Below are positions 27,702 to 36,185 of a stretch of 43,831 bases of DNA, piece after piece (position 1 is the first letter of the stretch; each line of letters begins with the position of its first letter). Below the pieces are notes generated by a model, which worked only from the letters and a program-made list of their open reading frames with translations, searched no databases and was not told where the DNA came from. The stretch spans positions 1 through 43,831 of the forward strand of contig JAQUVM010000010.1 in NCBI GenBank assembly GCA_028693355.1, given 5' to 3'. Position numbers and translations under genes: made by a program. The DNA is from Burkholderiales bacterium. Lineage in GTDB: Bacteria; Pseudomonadota; Gammaproteobacteria; Burkholderiales; UBA11063.

Positions 27702-28579
27702 AATTCATTCCAACTATTCACAAGCTTATTAAATAACTCATTATGAATTTGCATATGTTCAATTTGGCTATTTGATACAATATGAAATGCAACATGATTA
27801 TAAATAACCGCTATTTGTAATATTTTTAAATCACTAACAATATTATCAAAATCATCTAAAATAGCTACATTAGATTTTTTTAGCCAATGTATAAAATAAT
27901 TATACTCTACTAAACTATCATAAAATCTCTTGGCTCTTACTTGCTGATTTTTGTTTTTTATTAATTTGAGCCGTTCAAAAATAGCATAGTATATAGAGTA
28001 TGAAGAATTGCTTGTCTTTATAACATCAATTGTTTGCTCGATATATACGCCACTGGTAGCTCTCCAAATACGCTCATATAAAGAAGATAGAATTTTATCA
28101 ACCCAAAACAAATAGCTAGCACATATAAAAAAATAAAGCGAAAAATTCGCACCATGATATAAATCTGAAAGGCTAAATACCTTTTGTATAAAAAGACTCA
28201 AGATAAATCCAAGTAAAACAACTGAATAAATCTTTATAGCGGATTTCACAACATAGAATAATACAGTAATTGCAAATATTGAAGCCGTAATTAGCAAAAT
28301 ATTATTAAAAGCAAATATTGATAATATCTTTGTAGTTACAATAACAGATATTACAAAAAATAAATATAGTTGATCTTTTTTATAATGATGATTAAAGAGC
28401 ATCACATCTACAGCTATCAGGCCAATAACTGCATATATCACATATAATGCAGGAAACTCTGGAAGAAGTATAATTTGCAATGGCGTAGATAGCAGTAATA
28501 AAAATATAACTTTAATAAGAATAAATCTTATAAGCCAAAACCTATCTTGTCGTGCAATGATTTTTGCAAACGCTTTCAT
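27692..28579 (-). CDS. FUSC-like membrane protein, half-size, first of pair
   Basis: A 295-residue protein with about six helices between residues 15 and 165 and a helical cytoplasmic domain of about 130 residues. It begins with a short basic cytoplasmic segment (MKAFAKIIARQDRFW). Layout and context (membrane fusion protein gene seven bases upstream, a similar half-size protein overlapping downstream) suggest it is the N-terminal half of a split FUSC/AaeB-like efflux permease. I see no degraded coding sequence at the junction that would show a broken fusion gene: each part has its own start and stop and full soluble domain. Substrate unknown. Confidence 0.5.
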   Translation of the reverse strand: MKAFAKIIARQDRFWLIRFILIKVIFLLLLSTPLQIILLPEFPALYVIYAVIGLIAVDVMLFNHHYKKDQLYLFFVISVIVTTKILSIFAFNNILLITASIFAITVLFYVVKSAIKIYSVVLLGFILSLFIQKVFSLSDLYHGANFSLYFFICASYLFWVDKILSSLYERIWRATSGVYIEQTIDVIKTSNSSYSIYYAIFERLKLIKNKNQQVRAKRFYDSLVEYNYFIHWLKKSNVAILDDFDNIVSDLKILQIAVIYNHVAFHIVSNSQIEHMQIHNELFNKLVNSWNELCK

Positions 28580-28585
28580 AGCAAG

Positions 28586-29521
28586 TTATTTTCCAATGAC
28601 GTAAACATATACACTCATGCCAGAATCTAAAGGGTATTTTGTATTTGGCTGACTCGTAACTGAAATTTCAACTGGGATTCGTTTAGGGCTATTAATCAAA
28701 TAACGTTGATTAGTGCTTTCTACTATACTAACAGGGATACTCCAATTACCTGCAACTATTTCCCCATCCTCTTGATGCGAACCTAAATAAGCTCGTGGAA
28801 AAATCATTACTTTGTCACCCTCATGAATTTTTTGTAGGTCATTTTCGCTAAAATATGCAATTATTTTTTGATTTTCTGGATGAATTAAAGTAAACAATTT
28901 TTGGTTAGAATCTACTTTACTACCTTGAAGTATCATTAGATCCTGAATATAACCTGAATTTTCAGCTCTGACAGTCAGTGCATTTATTTCATCTTTAATC
29001 ATATCTAATTGCTTATTATATATAATACTTTGCGTTTGAATCTTAATTAACTCTGTGTTACTAAGACCTAATTGTTTTTGAAGTTCAATTACTATATTTT
29101 GTTGTGTTTTAATTCGTTCGTTTATTCCAGAAACATCATCTTCATTATTATTCTCGATAAGTATTTTCTGAAAATTATTTAGCTGAAGATTAGCCCTAGT
29201 TAAATTTGAGTTTAATGCAATAATGCGAGATTTTATAATACCTAAAAGTGTAATTGTTTCATCTAATTGTTGTTTAGCTATACTATATTCATTTTCTAAA
29301 CCTTGATTTTTTATAATTAGAGCAGATTCACCATTATTAAGATATTGACCATTCTTTACCAATACTTTATCTATAATCCCGCCACTTTTTGAAAAAACAT
29401 TAACTGATGAATTACTAACTATAGCCTGATTAGTAATTGGTAAGAAATACGCAACAATATATATAAAAAGCATAGAAATACCTAGCGTAAAAATACATGT
29501 CACAAAATTTATTCTTCTCAC
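28586..29521 (-). CDS. HlyD/AaeA-type membrane fusion protein
   Basis: A 311-residue periplasmic adaptor anchored by one N-terminal helix (about 8-28). Blocks typical of the family are present: a first lipoyl half-motif (GGIIDKVLVKNGQYLNNGESAL, split near 47-69), a coiled-coil hairpin of about 120 residues, the second lipoyl half (AENSGYIQDLMILQGSKVD), and a beta-barrel (SENDLQKIHEGDKVMIFP). It links an inner-membrane pump to an outer-membrane channel; none is encoded nearby. The start is GTG with TAGG upstream. It leads the operon with the two half-size membrane proteins. Confidence 0.85.
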   Translation of the reverse strand: MRRINFVTCIFTLGISMLFIYIVAYFLPITNQAIVSNSSVNVFSKSGGIIDKVLVKNGQYLNNGESALIIKNQGLENEYSIAKQQLDETITLLGIIKSRIIALNSNLTRANLQLNNFQKILIENNNEDDVSGINERIKTQQNIVIELQKQLGLSNTELIKIQTQSIIYNKQLDMIKDEINALTVRAENSGYIQDLMILQGSKVDSNQKLFTLIHPENQKIIAYFSENDLQKIHEGDKVMIFPRAYLGSHQEDGEIVAGNWSIPVSIVESTNQRYLINSPKRIPVEISVTSQPNTKYPLDSGMSVYVYVIGK

Positions 29522-29554
29522 ATCTTACCTACATCAGTTTATAAAACACACCGC

Positions 29555-29560
29555 ATTATA
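29555..29560 (-). promoter_or_regulatory. possible -10 box of the efflux operon
   Basis: A perfect TATAAT lies 34 bases before the GTG start of the membrane fusion protein gene, just past the terminator of the preceding gene. No good -35 is visible, since that position falls in the terminator stem. Confidence 0.3.
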
Positions 29561-29562
29561 TC

Positions 29563-29589
29563 AAAAAAATAGCTGACAAAATGTCAGCT
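29563..29589 (-). terminator. intrinsic terminator after the acetyltransferase gene
   Basis: On the minus strand an 8-bp perfect stem AGCTGACA/TGTCAGCT with a three-base loop is followed by A and seven T residues. It begins 17 bases after the stop of the gene at 29607. Confidence 0.85.
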
Positions 29590-29606
29590 TTTAAACCATT
29601 ATAACT

Positions 29607-30152
29607 TTAAACATTATAATCTTGTTTTAAAATGCTATAAATTTGATGATCTACATAATGATCATATAACCATTCCGCATCTTTAATAGTATCTTTATAT
29701 TGCATACTTAGCTTTTTAGCTATAGTTTGACTTGCTAAATTACCAACTGCAGCGCGGATAACAACTTCATTAATTCCTAAGTCATTAAACGCATAGTCAA
29801 TAAACTTCTGACAAGATGCCAAGACAATACCATGGCCTCGTTGTTTCTCATCTATCCAATAACCTAACTTAGCTACCCCATCTTTGATAGAATAAAAACC
29901 ACAGACGCCAATAAAATCTTTTTCTTCGTTGCCCCACAAGCCTAAATGTAATGACTCATTAGTACGATATCCGACCAAAGCATCACGGACAAAATCTCGG
30001 CTATCAAAAACAGACACATTAAAGTCCACCCATGGAAGCCACTGTCTTAAATAGCTACGATTACGATCCACAACAGGAAAAATATGTTTAGCATCAGCTA
30101 AACCAAGCTTACGAGCAATAACATCATCAGTAATTTGCCATTTAAGTTCCAT
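29607..30152 (-). CDS. RimJ/RimL-type GNAT N-acetyltransferase
   Basis: A 181-residue GNAT enzyme that should transfer acetyl from acetyl-CoA to an amine. The N-terminal segment NRSYLRQWLPWVDF (about 31-44) is typical of the RimL/YdaF group of ribosomal-protein or peptide N-terminal acetyltransferases. The acetyl-CoA loop appears as QRGHG near 104-108, followed by ASCQKFIDYAF. The target is unknown. It begins one base after the luxS stop and has AAGG nine bases upstream, so it is in the luxS operon and ends at a strong terminator. Confidence 0.85.
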   Translation of the reverse strand: MELKWQITDDVIARKLGLADAKHIFPVVDRNRSYLRQWLPWVDFNVSVFDSRDFVRDALVGYRTNESLHLGLWGNEEKDFIGVCGFYSIKDGVAKLGYWIDEKQRGHGIVLASCQKFIDYAFNDLGINEVVIRAAVGNLASQTIAKKLSMQYKDTIKDAEWLYDHYVDHQIYSILKQDYNV

Positions 30153-30153
30153 T

Positions 30154-30648
30154 TTACTCTACCTTATCAAGGTCTAGTGAAATTTCCTCATTCTTCATTA
30201 TATCAATTCCATCAGCAATAATTTTTTCAGCAATTGCTTTTGCTTCTGTTAATGAATGCATAATAAATGTTCCACACTGATATTCATTAGCTTCGGGAAT
30301 TTTATGTACTTTCACTACATCAAACATAGAATTTAACCAAGCATTTGCAATTTGCTCTTCGCTAGGACGCCCAATCACACTCATATAAAAACCAGTTCTG
30401 CACCCCATTGGTGAAATATCAATAATTTCACAACCATCATGATTAAGATGATCACGCATAAAACCAGCAAATAAATGCTCTAATGTATGAATACCTTTCT
30501 CAGTTAAAATTGCTTGATTTGGGCGACAAAAGCGCAAATCATAAACCGTAATTTCATCTCCGCTTGGAGTTGTCATTTCTTTTGCTTTACGCACAGCTGG
30601 AGCTGGCATAATTGTATGATCTACCGTAAAACTTTCTAATAATGGCAT
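30154..30648 (-). CDS. luxS: S-ribosylhomocysteine lyase LuxS
   Basis: LuxS cleaves S-ribosylhomocysteine to homocysteine and the AI-2 precursor DPD, in recycling of the methyl-donor by-product. The 164 residues show the metal site His54, His58 (HTLEHL, with catalytic Glu57) and Cys125 (EYQCGT), plus catalytic Cys83 in [14 protein letters not shown] precedes the ATG. No AI-2 uptake or sensing gene is visible here, so a metabolic role is the safer reading. It precedes the acetyltransferase gene by one base. Confidence 0.96.
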   Translation of the reverse strand: MPLLESFTVDHTIMPAPAVRKAKEMTTPSGDEITVYDLRFCRPNQAILTEKGIHTLEHLFAGFMRDHLNHDGCEIIDISPMGCRTGFYMSVIGRPSEEQIANAWLNSMFDVVKVHKIPEANEYQCGTFIMHSLTEAKAIAEKIIADGIDIMKNEEISLDLDKVE

Positions 30649-30686
30649 ATATTTTCCTTTTTATTAAACATTATGTTCAATGAATT

Positions 30687-33365
30687 TTAATTACCAAATA
30701 ATTTACCTATCACATTAGTCACTCCAGTGCTCACTGCATCAACTGCCTGATTGCCATTTTGTTGACCAACAGCTTTATTAACTTGACCACCTACAGCATT
30801 ATTTATTTGCTGACTAATAGCATTCTTAATCTGTCCCTTATTTTGTTGCACCACATATTTTAAAATTTGTTGCTGCAAAGATCCCCAATCTAAACTAGCA
30901 CTTGGATCATCAATTGAACCAGAAACATTAGCTGTTACCACTAACTTTTCAAATATAGGATTAATACCTTTAGTTAAGAGTTGGCTAGTTGTTTTATATG
31001 ATATCTCACGTTTCCCTGCAAGATTTACGGAACCATTACCCATCATCTTCAACGTACTACCAGATAGACTAAAGTTAGATGGATTAGCTCTTCCATTAGT
31101 AATTAATGCATTACCACTAAATGAGCCAAGATCAGTCACTTGAGATAAATCTTTGTTGCCTGGTTTTGCATATTGTGCTACTTGTTCTTTCATTTTATTT
31201 AATGCAGTTGCTGCACCGGCAGAACTCATTACAATATCAAGACCTGTACCACCAGACTTTCCTACACTATTAATGATATCATTTAATTGCAGAATTAGTT
31301 TATCTACATTCACGCCACGAAGTAAAATTTGATTCATTGAAACATTTTGTTTAGCATTTAATGTGGCCATATCAAGGCTACTTGCAACTTTTGCATTACC
31401 AACTAATTTTAAACCAGAAATTGGTAACTTATAACCATTAATATCACTAAAATCTGCTACATCAATTTGATCAATTGTAACATTATTTTCCACAGCTAAT
31501 GGCTTAAATGAACTCGCATTTATATTTCCAGCAATTTTTGATTTACCAAGTAATGCACTCATATTTGTAAGTTTCATACTATTTGCAGAAGCTACAAATC
31601 CTGTATTTATAGCTACATTATCTAAAATATGTTTATTTGCAATTTTAACTGGTTCCATACCCATTTGTTGCATCACTTTATTTAATGAAAATACAGGTAT
31701 ACTAACGCTTCCACTAGCTGACTGAGTAGCTCCATTTACTAAATTTAAAGTAGAGAAACCAGCTTTAACCAATCCACCGGCAGCAACATTAACACTTTTT
31801 AAAGCAATATTACTTGTCGAGCCTGATATTGATGCACTACTCATAGAAAATGTATTTAATAAACTCATTCCCTTGCGTTCAGACTTGGCTATATTTAATG
31901 CATCAAGAGCTTGATTTAAGTTTAATGGTTGCAAATTAAATGACGTTGCATTTATAGTTGGGGTTTTGCTCATAGGCTGACTAACGGCTAAACTTGCAAA
32001 TGAAGTTTTAATCAAGTTTCCAACATCTAATTGAAGATTTTTAAAACTCATGCTATTTAGATTTTCAGCAGTAGTGCCTGTCATATTAATAATAAAGCTT
32101 GAGCTACTAACCGCAAAATTATTTAGTAATGTCATACCATTACGCTCTTTTTTAGCTATGTTTAAACCATCAAGAGCTTGATTTAAGTTTAATGGCTGTA
32201 ACTTGATACTACCAGTTATAGATGGTTTTGCAAAATCTTTTACCGCTAATGCTCCAAAGTCTACGTTTACAATTTTACCAATTGATAAATGTAACCCATC
32301 TAAATTGATGTTACTCATATTACCAGAAAAGCCTTTGCTACTAATTGCAAAATTATTTAATAACGGCATATTTTTTCTAGTTGGAACTGCAATTTTTAAT
32401 GCATCTAATACACTATTTAAATTAAATGGTTCTAAATTTAAATTACCACTATAAGCAGGATTTTTAAAATTCTTTAAGTTAAGACTAATTCCACCTTTTA
32501 TTTTCTCACCAAAATTAAATTTGAAATCTTTAATGCTTGCATTATTAATATCACCATTAATACTACCAGATAAACTAGCTTTATTTAAGAAATCAGCTTC
32601 GGGAACACCCTTAATTGCAAATTGCTTAGCTAAAGAGTTAATTTTAATAGTTGAAAAATCTAAATTAGCACTATATACAGGGCTCTCAAAATTTTGTAAC
32701 TTCGCATCTATATCACCAACTAATGCATCATTATAATTAATACTAACCTTACTTAACTCAAGCAAATCACTTGCTTGATCAAATTTAATAATACCACCAA
32801 ATTTAGTATCAACTACTAAATTTGCATTGTTCAAAGCAAAATGTTGTGGCTTATCATAGTTATCAAATTTAATATTACTATTAGTTAAGCTAAACTTTGT
32901 CATTTCTAAGTATAATGGCTTAGCTTTGCCTTCACCTGATGACGAAGCTTCTGATTCTGCTTGAGCCACAAAGGTCCAGTTATTAATTCCATTTTTTTGA
33001 ATTAAGCTAGTATTTAATCCATCAATTATTAAACTCTTAACCACAATATGATTATCTAATAGAGGAAGTAAAGCAACCGAAACGTCTGCAGATTTTAAAG
33101 ACAGCATTTGACCTACTTGAAAACTTTCTGGATTAGATAACGAAATATCTTTTATAACTACCCCTAAATTAGGGTAAATTTGCCAAGAGATATCACCATT
33201 CATTACAAGTGTGCGACCTGTTGCTTTATGTACTGACTCTATAATCACTGGTTTAAATTTATTAGGATTAACAAATAATACAACCGATGCAACGGCAGCA
33301 ATTGTTAACCCAATTAGTCCAAGCACTGTATATGCAGAATACTTAGCAACAGTTTTTAATCTCAT
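30687..33365 (-). CDS. asmA: AsmA-family protein with internal repeats
   Basis: An 892-residue envelope protein of the AsmA family. It has one N-terminal membrane helix (about 13-31), followed directly by the family block NPNKFKPVIIESVHKATGRTL, and a large periplasmic beta-rich body that ends in the usual C-terminal AsmA region and a Gln/Asn/Gly-rich tail. Related proteins are proposed to bridge the periplasm and move phospholipids or affect outer-membrane assembly. Between about residues 305 and 580 a unit of about 85 residues is repeated four times, each with LNxxLDALxIA...xLLNNFAxSS. The ATG overlaps the stop of the upstream exported-protein gene by one base. Confidence 0.85.
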   Translation of the reverse strand: MRLKTVAKYSAYTVLGLIGLTIAAVASVVLFVNPNKFKPVIIESVHKATGRTLVMNGDISWQIYPNLGVVIKDISLSNPESFQVGQMLSLKSADVSVALLPLLDNHIVVKSLIIDGLNTSLIQKNGINNWTFVAQAESEASSSGEGKAKPLYLEMTKFSLTNSNIKFDNYDKPQHFALNNANLVVDTKFGGIIKFDQASDLLELSKVSINYNDALVGDIDAKLQNFESPVYSANLDFSTIKINSLAKQFAIKGVPEADFLNKASLSGSINGDINNASIKDFKFNFGEKIKGGISLNLKNFKNPAYSGNLNLEPFNLNSVLDALKIAVPTRKNMPLLNNFAISSKGFSGNMSNINLDGLHLSIGKIVNVDFGALAVKDFAKPSITGSIKLQPLNLNQALDGLNIAKKERNGMTLLNNFAVSSSSFIINMTGTTAENLNSMSFKNLQLDVGNLIKTSFASLAVSQPMSKTPTINATSFNLQPLNLNQALDALNIAKSERKGMSLLNTFSMSSASISGSTSNIALKSVNVAAGGLVKAGFSTLNLVNGATQSASGSVSIPVFSLNKVMQQMGMEPVKIANKHILDNVAINTGFVASANSMKLTNMSALLGKSKIAGNINASSFKPLAVENNVTIDQIDVADFSDINGYKLPISGLKLVGNAKVASSLDMATLNAKQNVSMNQILLRGVNVDKLILQLNDIINSVGKSGGTGLDIVMSSAGAATALNKMKEQVAQYAKPGNKDLSQVTDLGSFSGNALITNGRANPSNFSLSGSTLKMMGNGSVNLAGKREISYKTTSQLLTKGINPIFEKLVVTANVSGSIDDPSASLDWGSLQQQILKYVVQQNKGQIKNAISQQINNAVGGQVNKAVGQQNGNQAVDAVSTGVTNVIGKLFGN

Positions 33366-33958
33366 TATTTACTCTCTTCTGAAACCAAATTACACTCTGG
33401 AATATTTTTAAAATTAGCTGCTGGTACTTTTTTAGCAACCTTTATATATGACTTACTAATCGTATAAATAAAGTTTGAACTCTCTTTACAATTTGAAAGT
33501 TTAAACTCTGGCATATCATCACTATTTTCAGGATCGCCAACGCTCAAATAACGAGATTGTTGATATTTACTACCACAATAACCTGCAAATGTAAAATTCT
33601 TAACATCACCGCTATAAGGTGCTTTAATAAATGAATCATATGCTAATGAAAGCCCAAACTTATCCATAACTATGTCATTATTATAATTATTACCCTTTAT
33701 TGATATAACATAGCTTGCATTATTTTCACTTGCACTCTCATAGTCAGATGGTAAAAACATAATTTTTGTATTTATTTTACACATGCTATTAGATGGTATA
33801 ATAAACTTAGACTTATTTTCGGCTAAGTTTGATATAGAAACTATTTCATTAGTTTTGTTATTATTTTTAAAATATAGATTATCTAAACCTACTGCCATGC
33901 CTGTAGCATATGACGCAACTGGTAAAATAACAAATAATCCTAGTATAGTTTTTTTCAT
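33365..33958 (-). CDS. small exported protein of unknown function
   Basis: I do not recognise this 197-residue protein. It has a standard signal peptide (MKKTILGLFVILPVASYA, cut after residue 18) and four cysteines after it (about 59, 127, 156 and 189), which could form two disulfides in the periplasm. There is no further membrane helix. GAGAGGATGAGTC precedes the ATG. It overlaps asmA by one base, so the two are co-translated, and a role near AsmA in the envelope is plausible but unproven. Confidence 0.75.
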   Translation of the reverse strand: MKKTILGLFVILPVASYATGMAVGLDNLYFKNNNKTNEIVSISNLAENKSKFIIPSNSMCKINTKIMFLPSDYESASENNASYVISIKGNNYNNDIVMDKFGLSLAYDSFIKAPYSGDVKNFTFAGYCGSKYQQSRYLSVGDPENSDDMPEFKLSNCKESSNFIYTISKSYIKVAKKVPAANFKNIPECNLVSEESK

Positions 33959-34243
33959 GACTCATCCTCTCAAACTAGCATAAGCATAATGGTAGCATTA
34001 TTCCATCAGGCATGTAAATAGTTGATGAACTCATTTAGCAATTAATAATTATCCTAAAAGATAAAATAAGCAGATCATCGCAAACGCTAATTTTTATTTT
34101 TATAAAATAAGTACTAATAGCAGCAAAATGTTGCTTTTATACACATGCATTTTTCACACCCAATAAATCACCAACATATTAATACACTGTAATAATTACA
34201 TTAATTCTACTTTTCATCATATTGCAAACATAAAATAAGCTAA

Positions 34244-34669
34244 TTGCATATTTGCCTATTCCATATTTACCTGAAAACTAAGCGCCAAGCATTGCCAAAG
34301 CCAATCAATTGGGTCTTTACCTCAGACACAGAGTATAAAGATATTAAAACTAAACTTACCATAGGGACTACAAACCTTGCATTTAACCTAAAAAACGTAT
34401 TAGGAGCCCAAGGTGATCAATATAATTGGATACCCTATCGCAATACAATGTATACATGGACAGGACTAAACAAAGAATGGAAACAAGCTGACTCTAACTG
34501 TGAAAATTGGACATATAACACAAATAAATATGACGTTGGTAGATTAGGAGTAACTTATTTTAAAGAAAATGGATTATTTGACAGCAATGTAGTTGACTTC
34601 CAAAACACATCTTGTAATCGTCATGATAATCTTAAAGGTGCTTTCAGATTAGTGTGTGTATCTCAATGA
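34244..34669 (+). pseudogene. DUF1554-like C-terminal domain fragment
   Basis: The frame of about 141 codons opens right after a TAA and has only a TTG near its beginning. No ATG or Shine-Dalgarno sequence comes before the conserved part, and there is no signal peptide. From about residue 21 it reads NWVFTSDTEYKD, then TMYTWTGLNKEW, DSNCENWT and a final RLVCVSQ. This resembles the DUF1554 domain of exported bacterial proteins, which ends in a TGxxxxG...CNNWT...RLYC pattern. I take it as the 3' remnant of a longer secreted protein. The 285 bases before it (33959-34243) show no recognisable N-terminal part. Confidence 0.45.
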
Positions 34670-34707
34670 CACAACCATAAATATATTTATAACTAAAAAT
34701 ATTCGCC

Positions 34708-34729
34708 ATTAGTAATTATAATTACTAAT
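34708..34729. promoter_or_regulatory. 22-bp perfect palindrome, candidate LysR operator
   Basis: The block reads ATTAGTAATTA followed by its exact reverse complement. It ends seven bases before a candidate -35 (34737) and about 130 bases before the LysR start at 34859. Dyads of this kind, with T and A eleven bases apart, are typical LysR-family binding sites, so autoregulation is plausible. Confidence 0.45.
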
Positions 34730-34736
34730 TATGTAT

Positions 34737-34764
34737 TTGGATTGCATTATATTTATGGTACAAT
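34737..34764 (+). promoter_or_regulatory. candidate promoter of the second LysR gene
   Basis: TTGGAT and TACAAT are separated by 16 bases (34737-34742 and 34759-34764), matching four and five of six consensus positions. It would give a leader of about 85 bases before the ATG at 34859 and lies directly after the 22-bp palindrome. Confidence 0.5.
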
Positions 34765-34858
34765 AATTATGGTGTATTATAACCATCTAAAAACCACATA
34801 TAGTAAAGACATAACAGGTGCTTATAATAATTTCATATATTATAGAGTTAAGGATAAA

Positions 34859-35809
34859 ATGAAAAATTATAAAGCAGAAATAAGTAGTTTGCTAGCAGAA
34901 TTTTCCTTAAATGATTTGCTTATTTTTAAAGAAGTGTATGAGCTTAAAAATTATAGCGCTGCAGCAGTCTCTTTAAAAACAAGTACATCTACTATAAGCA
35001 GAAAAATCAAGCATCTAGAAGTTTTTTTTGAAACTAATCTATTCATAATGAAAAAAAATGTTATGTACCGTTCTACATTTGCAGAGTCACTATACAAGCA
35101 AATTATTAATCATTTAAATCCAATTGTCGAGCAAATTTGCTTAATGAAATCAAAGCCTGAATCAAGTCTTAATAATAATGATATCAGAGGAACATTTAAA
35201 ATACAATTGCCAATTATAGTGTCTCGGGGTTATATAACACCTAAAATCCCTAAATTTCTTGCTAATTACCCAAATTTAAAATTAGAGATATTATATTCAA
35301 ATAGTGCATATGAAATCCTTTCATCAAATTTAGACATATGCTTAACCCTAAATCGGCAATTTGCTGACAACATGCAAGCAATACATATAGAAAAAAATAT
35401 TTATGGCGAACTATATTGCACAAAAGAGTATATAAAAAAATATGGTACTCCAAAAAACTTAGACGAATTAAAAAGTCATAATTTAGTAGGCGTAATTGTG
35501 CCAGACTATACCCCAGTAAAGCAGATAAGATTTATCAATGCAGATAGTAATCAAATTCAATGCATAGATAACCCAAATAAAATTAGGACAAATAATTCTG
35601 ACCAAAATTTAGAGTTAATTTTATCAAATGAAGTTATAGCACCTCTAATAAATTTAACTATAAAAAATACAAATCTAGAACTTGTTCATATATTACCAGA
35701 ATGGAAAGTAGATTCCCTTGGTATTTATGTAATTATTAATCAATACAGTAATAAATATATCATTAATATAATCAAAGATTTTTTATTAGAGTGCCTATCA
35801 GAAATATGA
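34859..35809 (+). CDS. LysR-family transcriptional regulator
   Basis: A 316-residue LysR-type protein. The winged helix-turn-helix spans about 14-75 (NDLLIFKEVYELKNYSAAAV, TSTSTISRKIKHLE), and the effector domain begins near residue 105 with KIQLPIIVSRGYITPKI. I chose the ATG at 34859, which has AAGGA just upstream. A longer frame back to a TTG at 34742 would add 39 residues not typical of the family and would swallow the candidate promoter. It is a distant paralog of the LysR gene at 19067. Candidate targets are the MHS transporter gene downstream or its own gene. Confidence 0.85.
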   Translation: MKNYKAEISSLLAEFSLNDLLIFKEVYELKNYSAAAVSLKTSTSTISRKIKHLEVFFETNLFIMKKNVMYRSTFAESLYKQIINHLNPIVEQICLMKSKPESSLNNNDIRGTFKIQLPIIVSRGYITPKIPKFLANYPNLKLEILYSNSAYEILSSNLDICLTLNRQFADNMQAIHIEKNIYGELYCTKEYIKKYGTPKNLDELKSHNLVGVIVPDYTPVKQIRFINADSNQIQCIDNPNKIRTNNSDQNLELILSNEVIAPLINLTIKNTNLELVHILPEWKVDSLGIYVIINQYSNKYIINIIKDFLLECLSEI

Positions 35810-36185
35810 TGCCTTAATTGCTAACTTTAACTTAGTATTAACCAAGTGTCTAATATATATGCTCAAAACTTCATATTAGATAGATTTATGCCATTAGCAA
35901 AAATAAAACTCAGTTATTTAGTAAATTTGGTATATAACTTTAGTTGAAATAATATATAAAATTTACACGACAATGAGCAAAAACACTTACGAATAATATC
36001 TTAAAATAGGATCAAGTAGTACAGTTTGAAAATGAGTTAGTTCTAATTTCAAATTTTGTTATAATAACCCTTAATAATAGCTAATGAATTATATTAGAGT
36101 ACTTATCAATCATAGATAAGGTGCCTCCTAATAATATTTCAGATTAGAACAAAATTTAACAACTTTAAAATAGTGGCAAATAATT
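35810..36185. other. 376-base intergenic region before the transporter gene
   Basis: No gene is visible. An inverted repeat TCTAATAT...ATATTAGA lies at 35849-35856 and 35873-35880. A perfect TATAAT at 36060-36065, with a weak TTAGTT 17 bases before it, could serve the transporter gene 120 bases downstream. The long leader leaves room for regulator sites. Confidence 0.4.

Noticed and set aside
31620-32460. Regularly spaced DNA repeats as a possible CRISPR array
   Set aside because: The repeats are degenerate at the DNA level, spaced about 255 bases apart and in frame within asmA; they are protein repeats.
34119-34135. AGCAGC/GTTGCT hairpin followed by TTTT
   Set aside because: A short stem with a G-U pair, and no plus-strand gene lies upstream that would need terminating.
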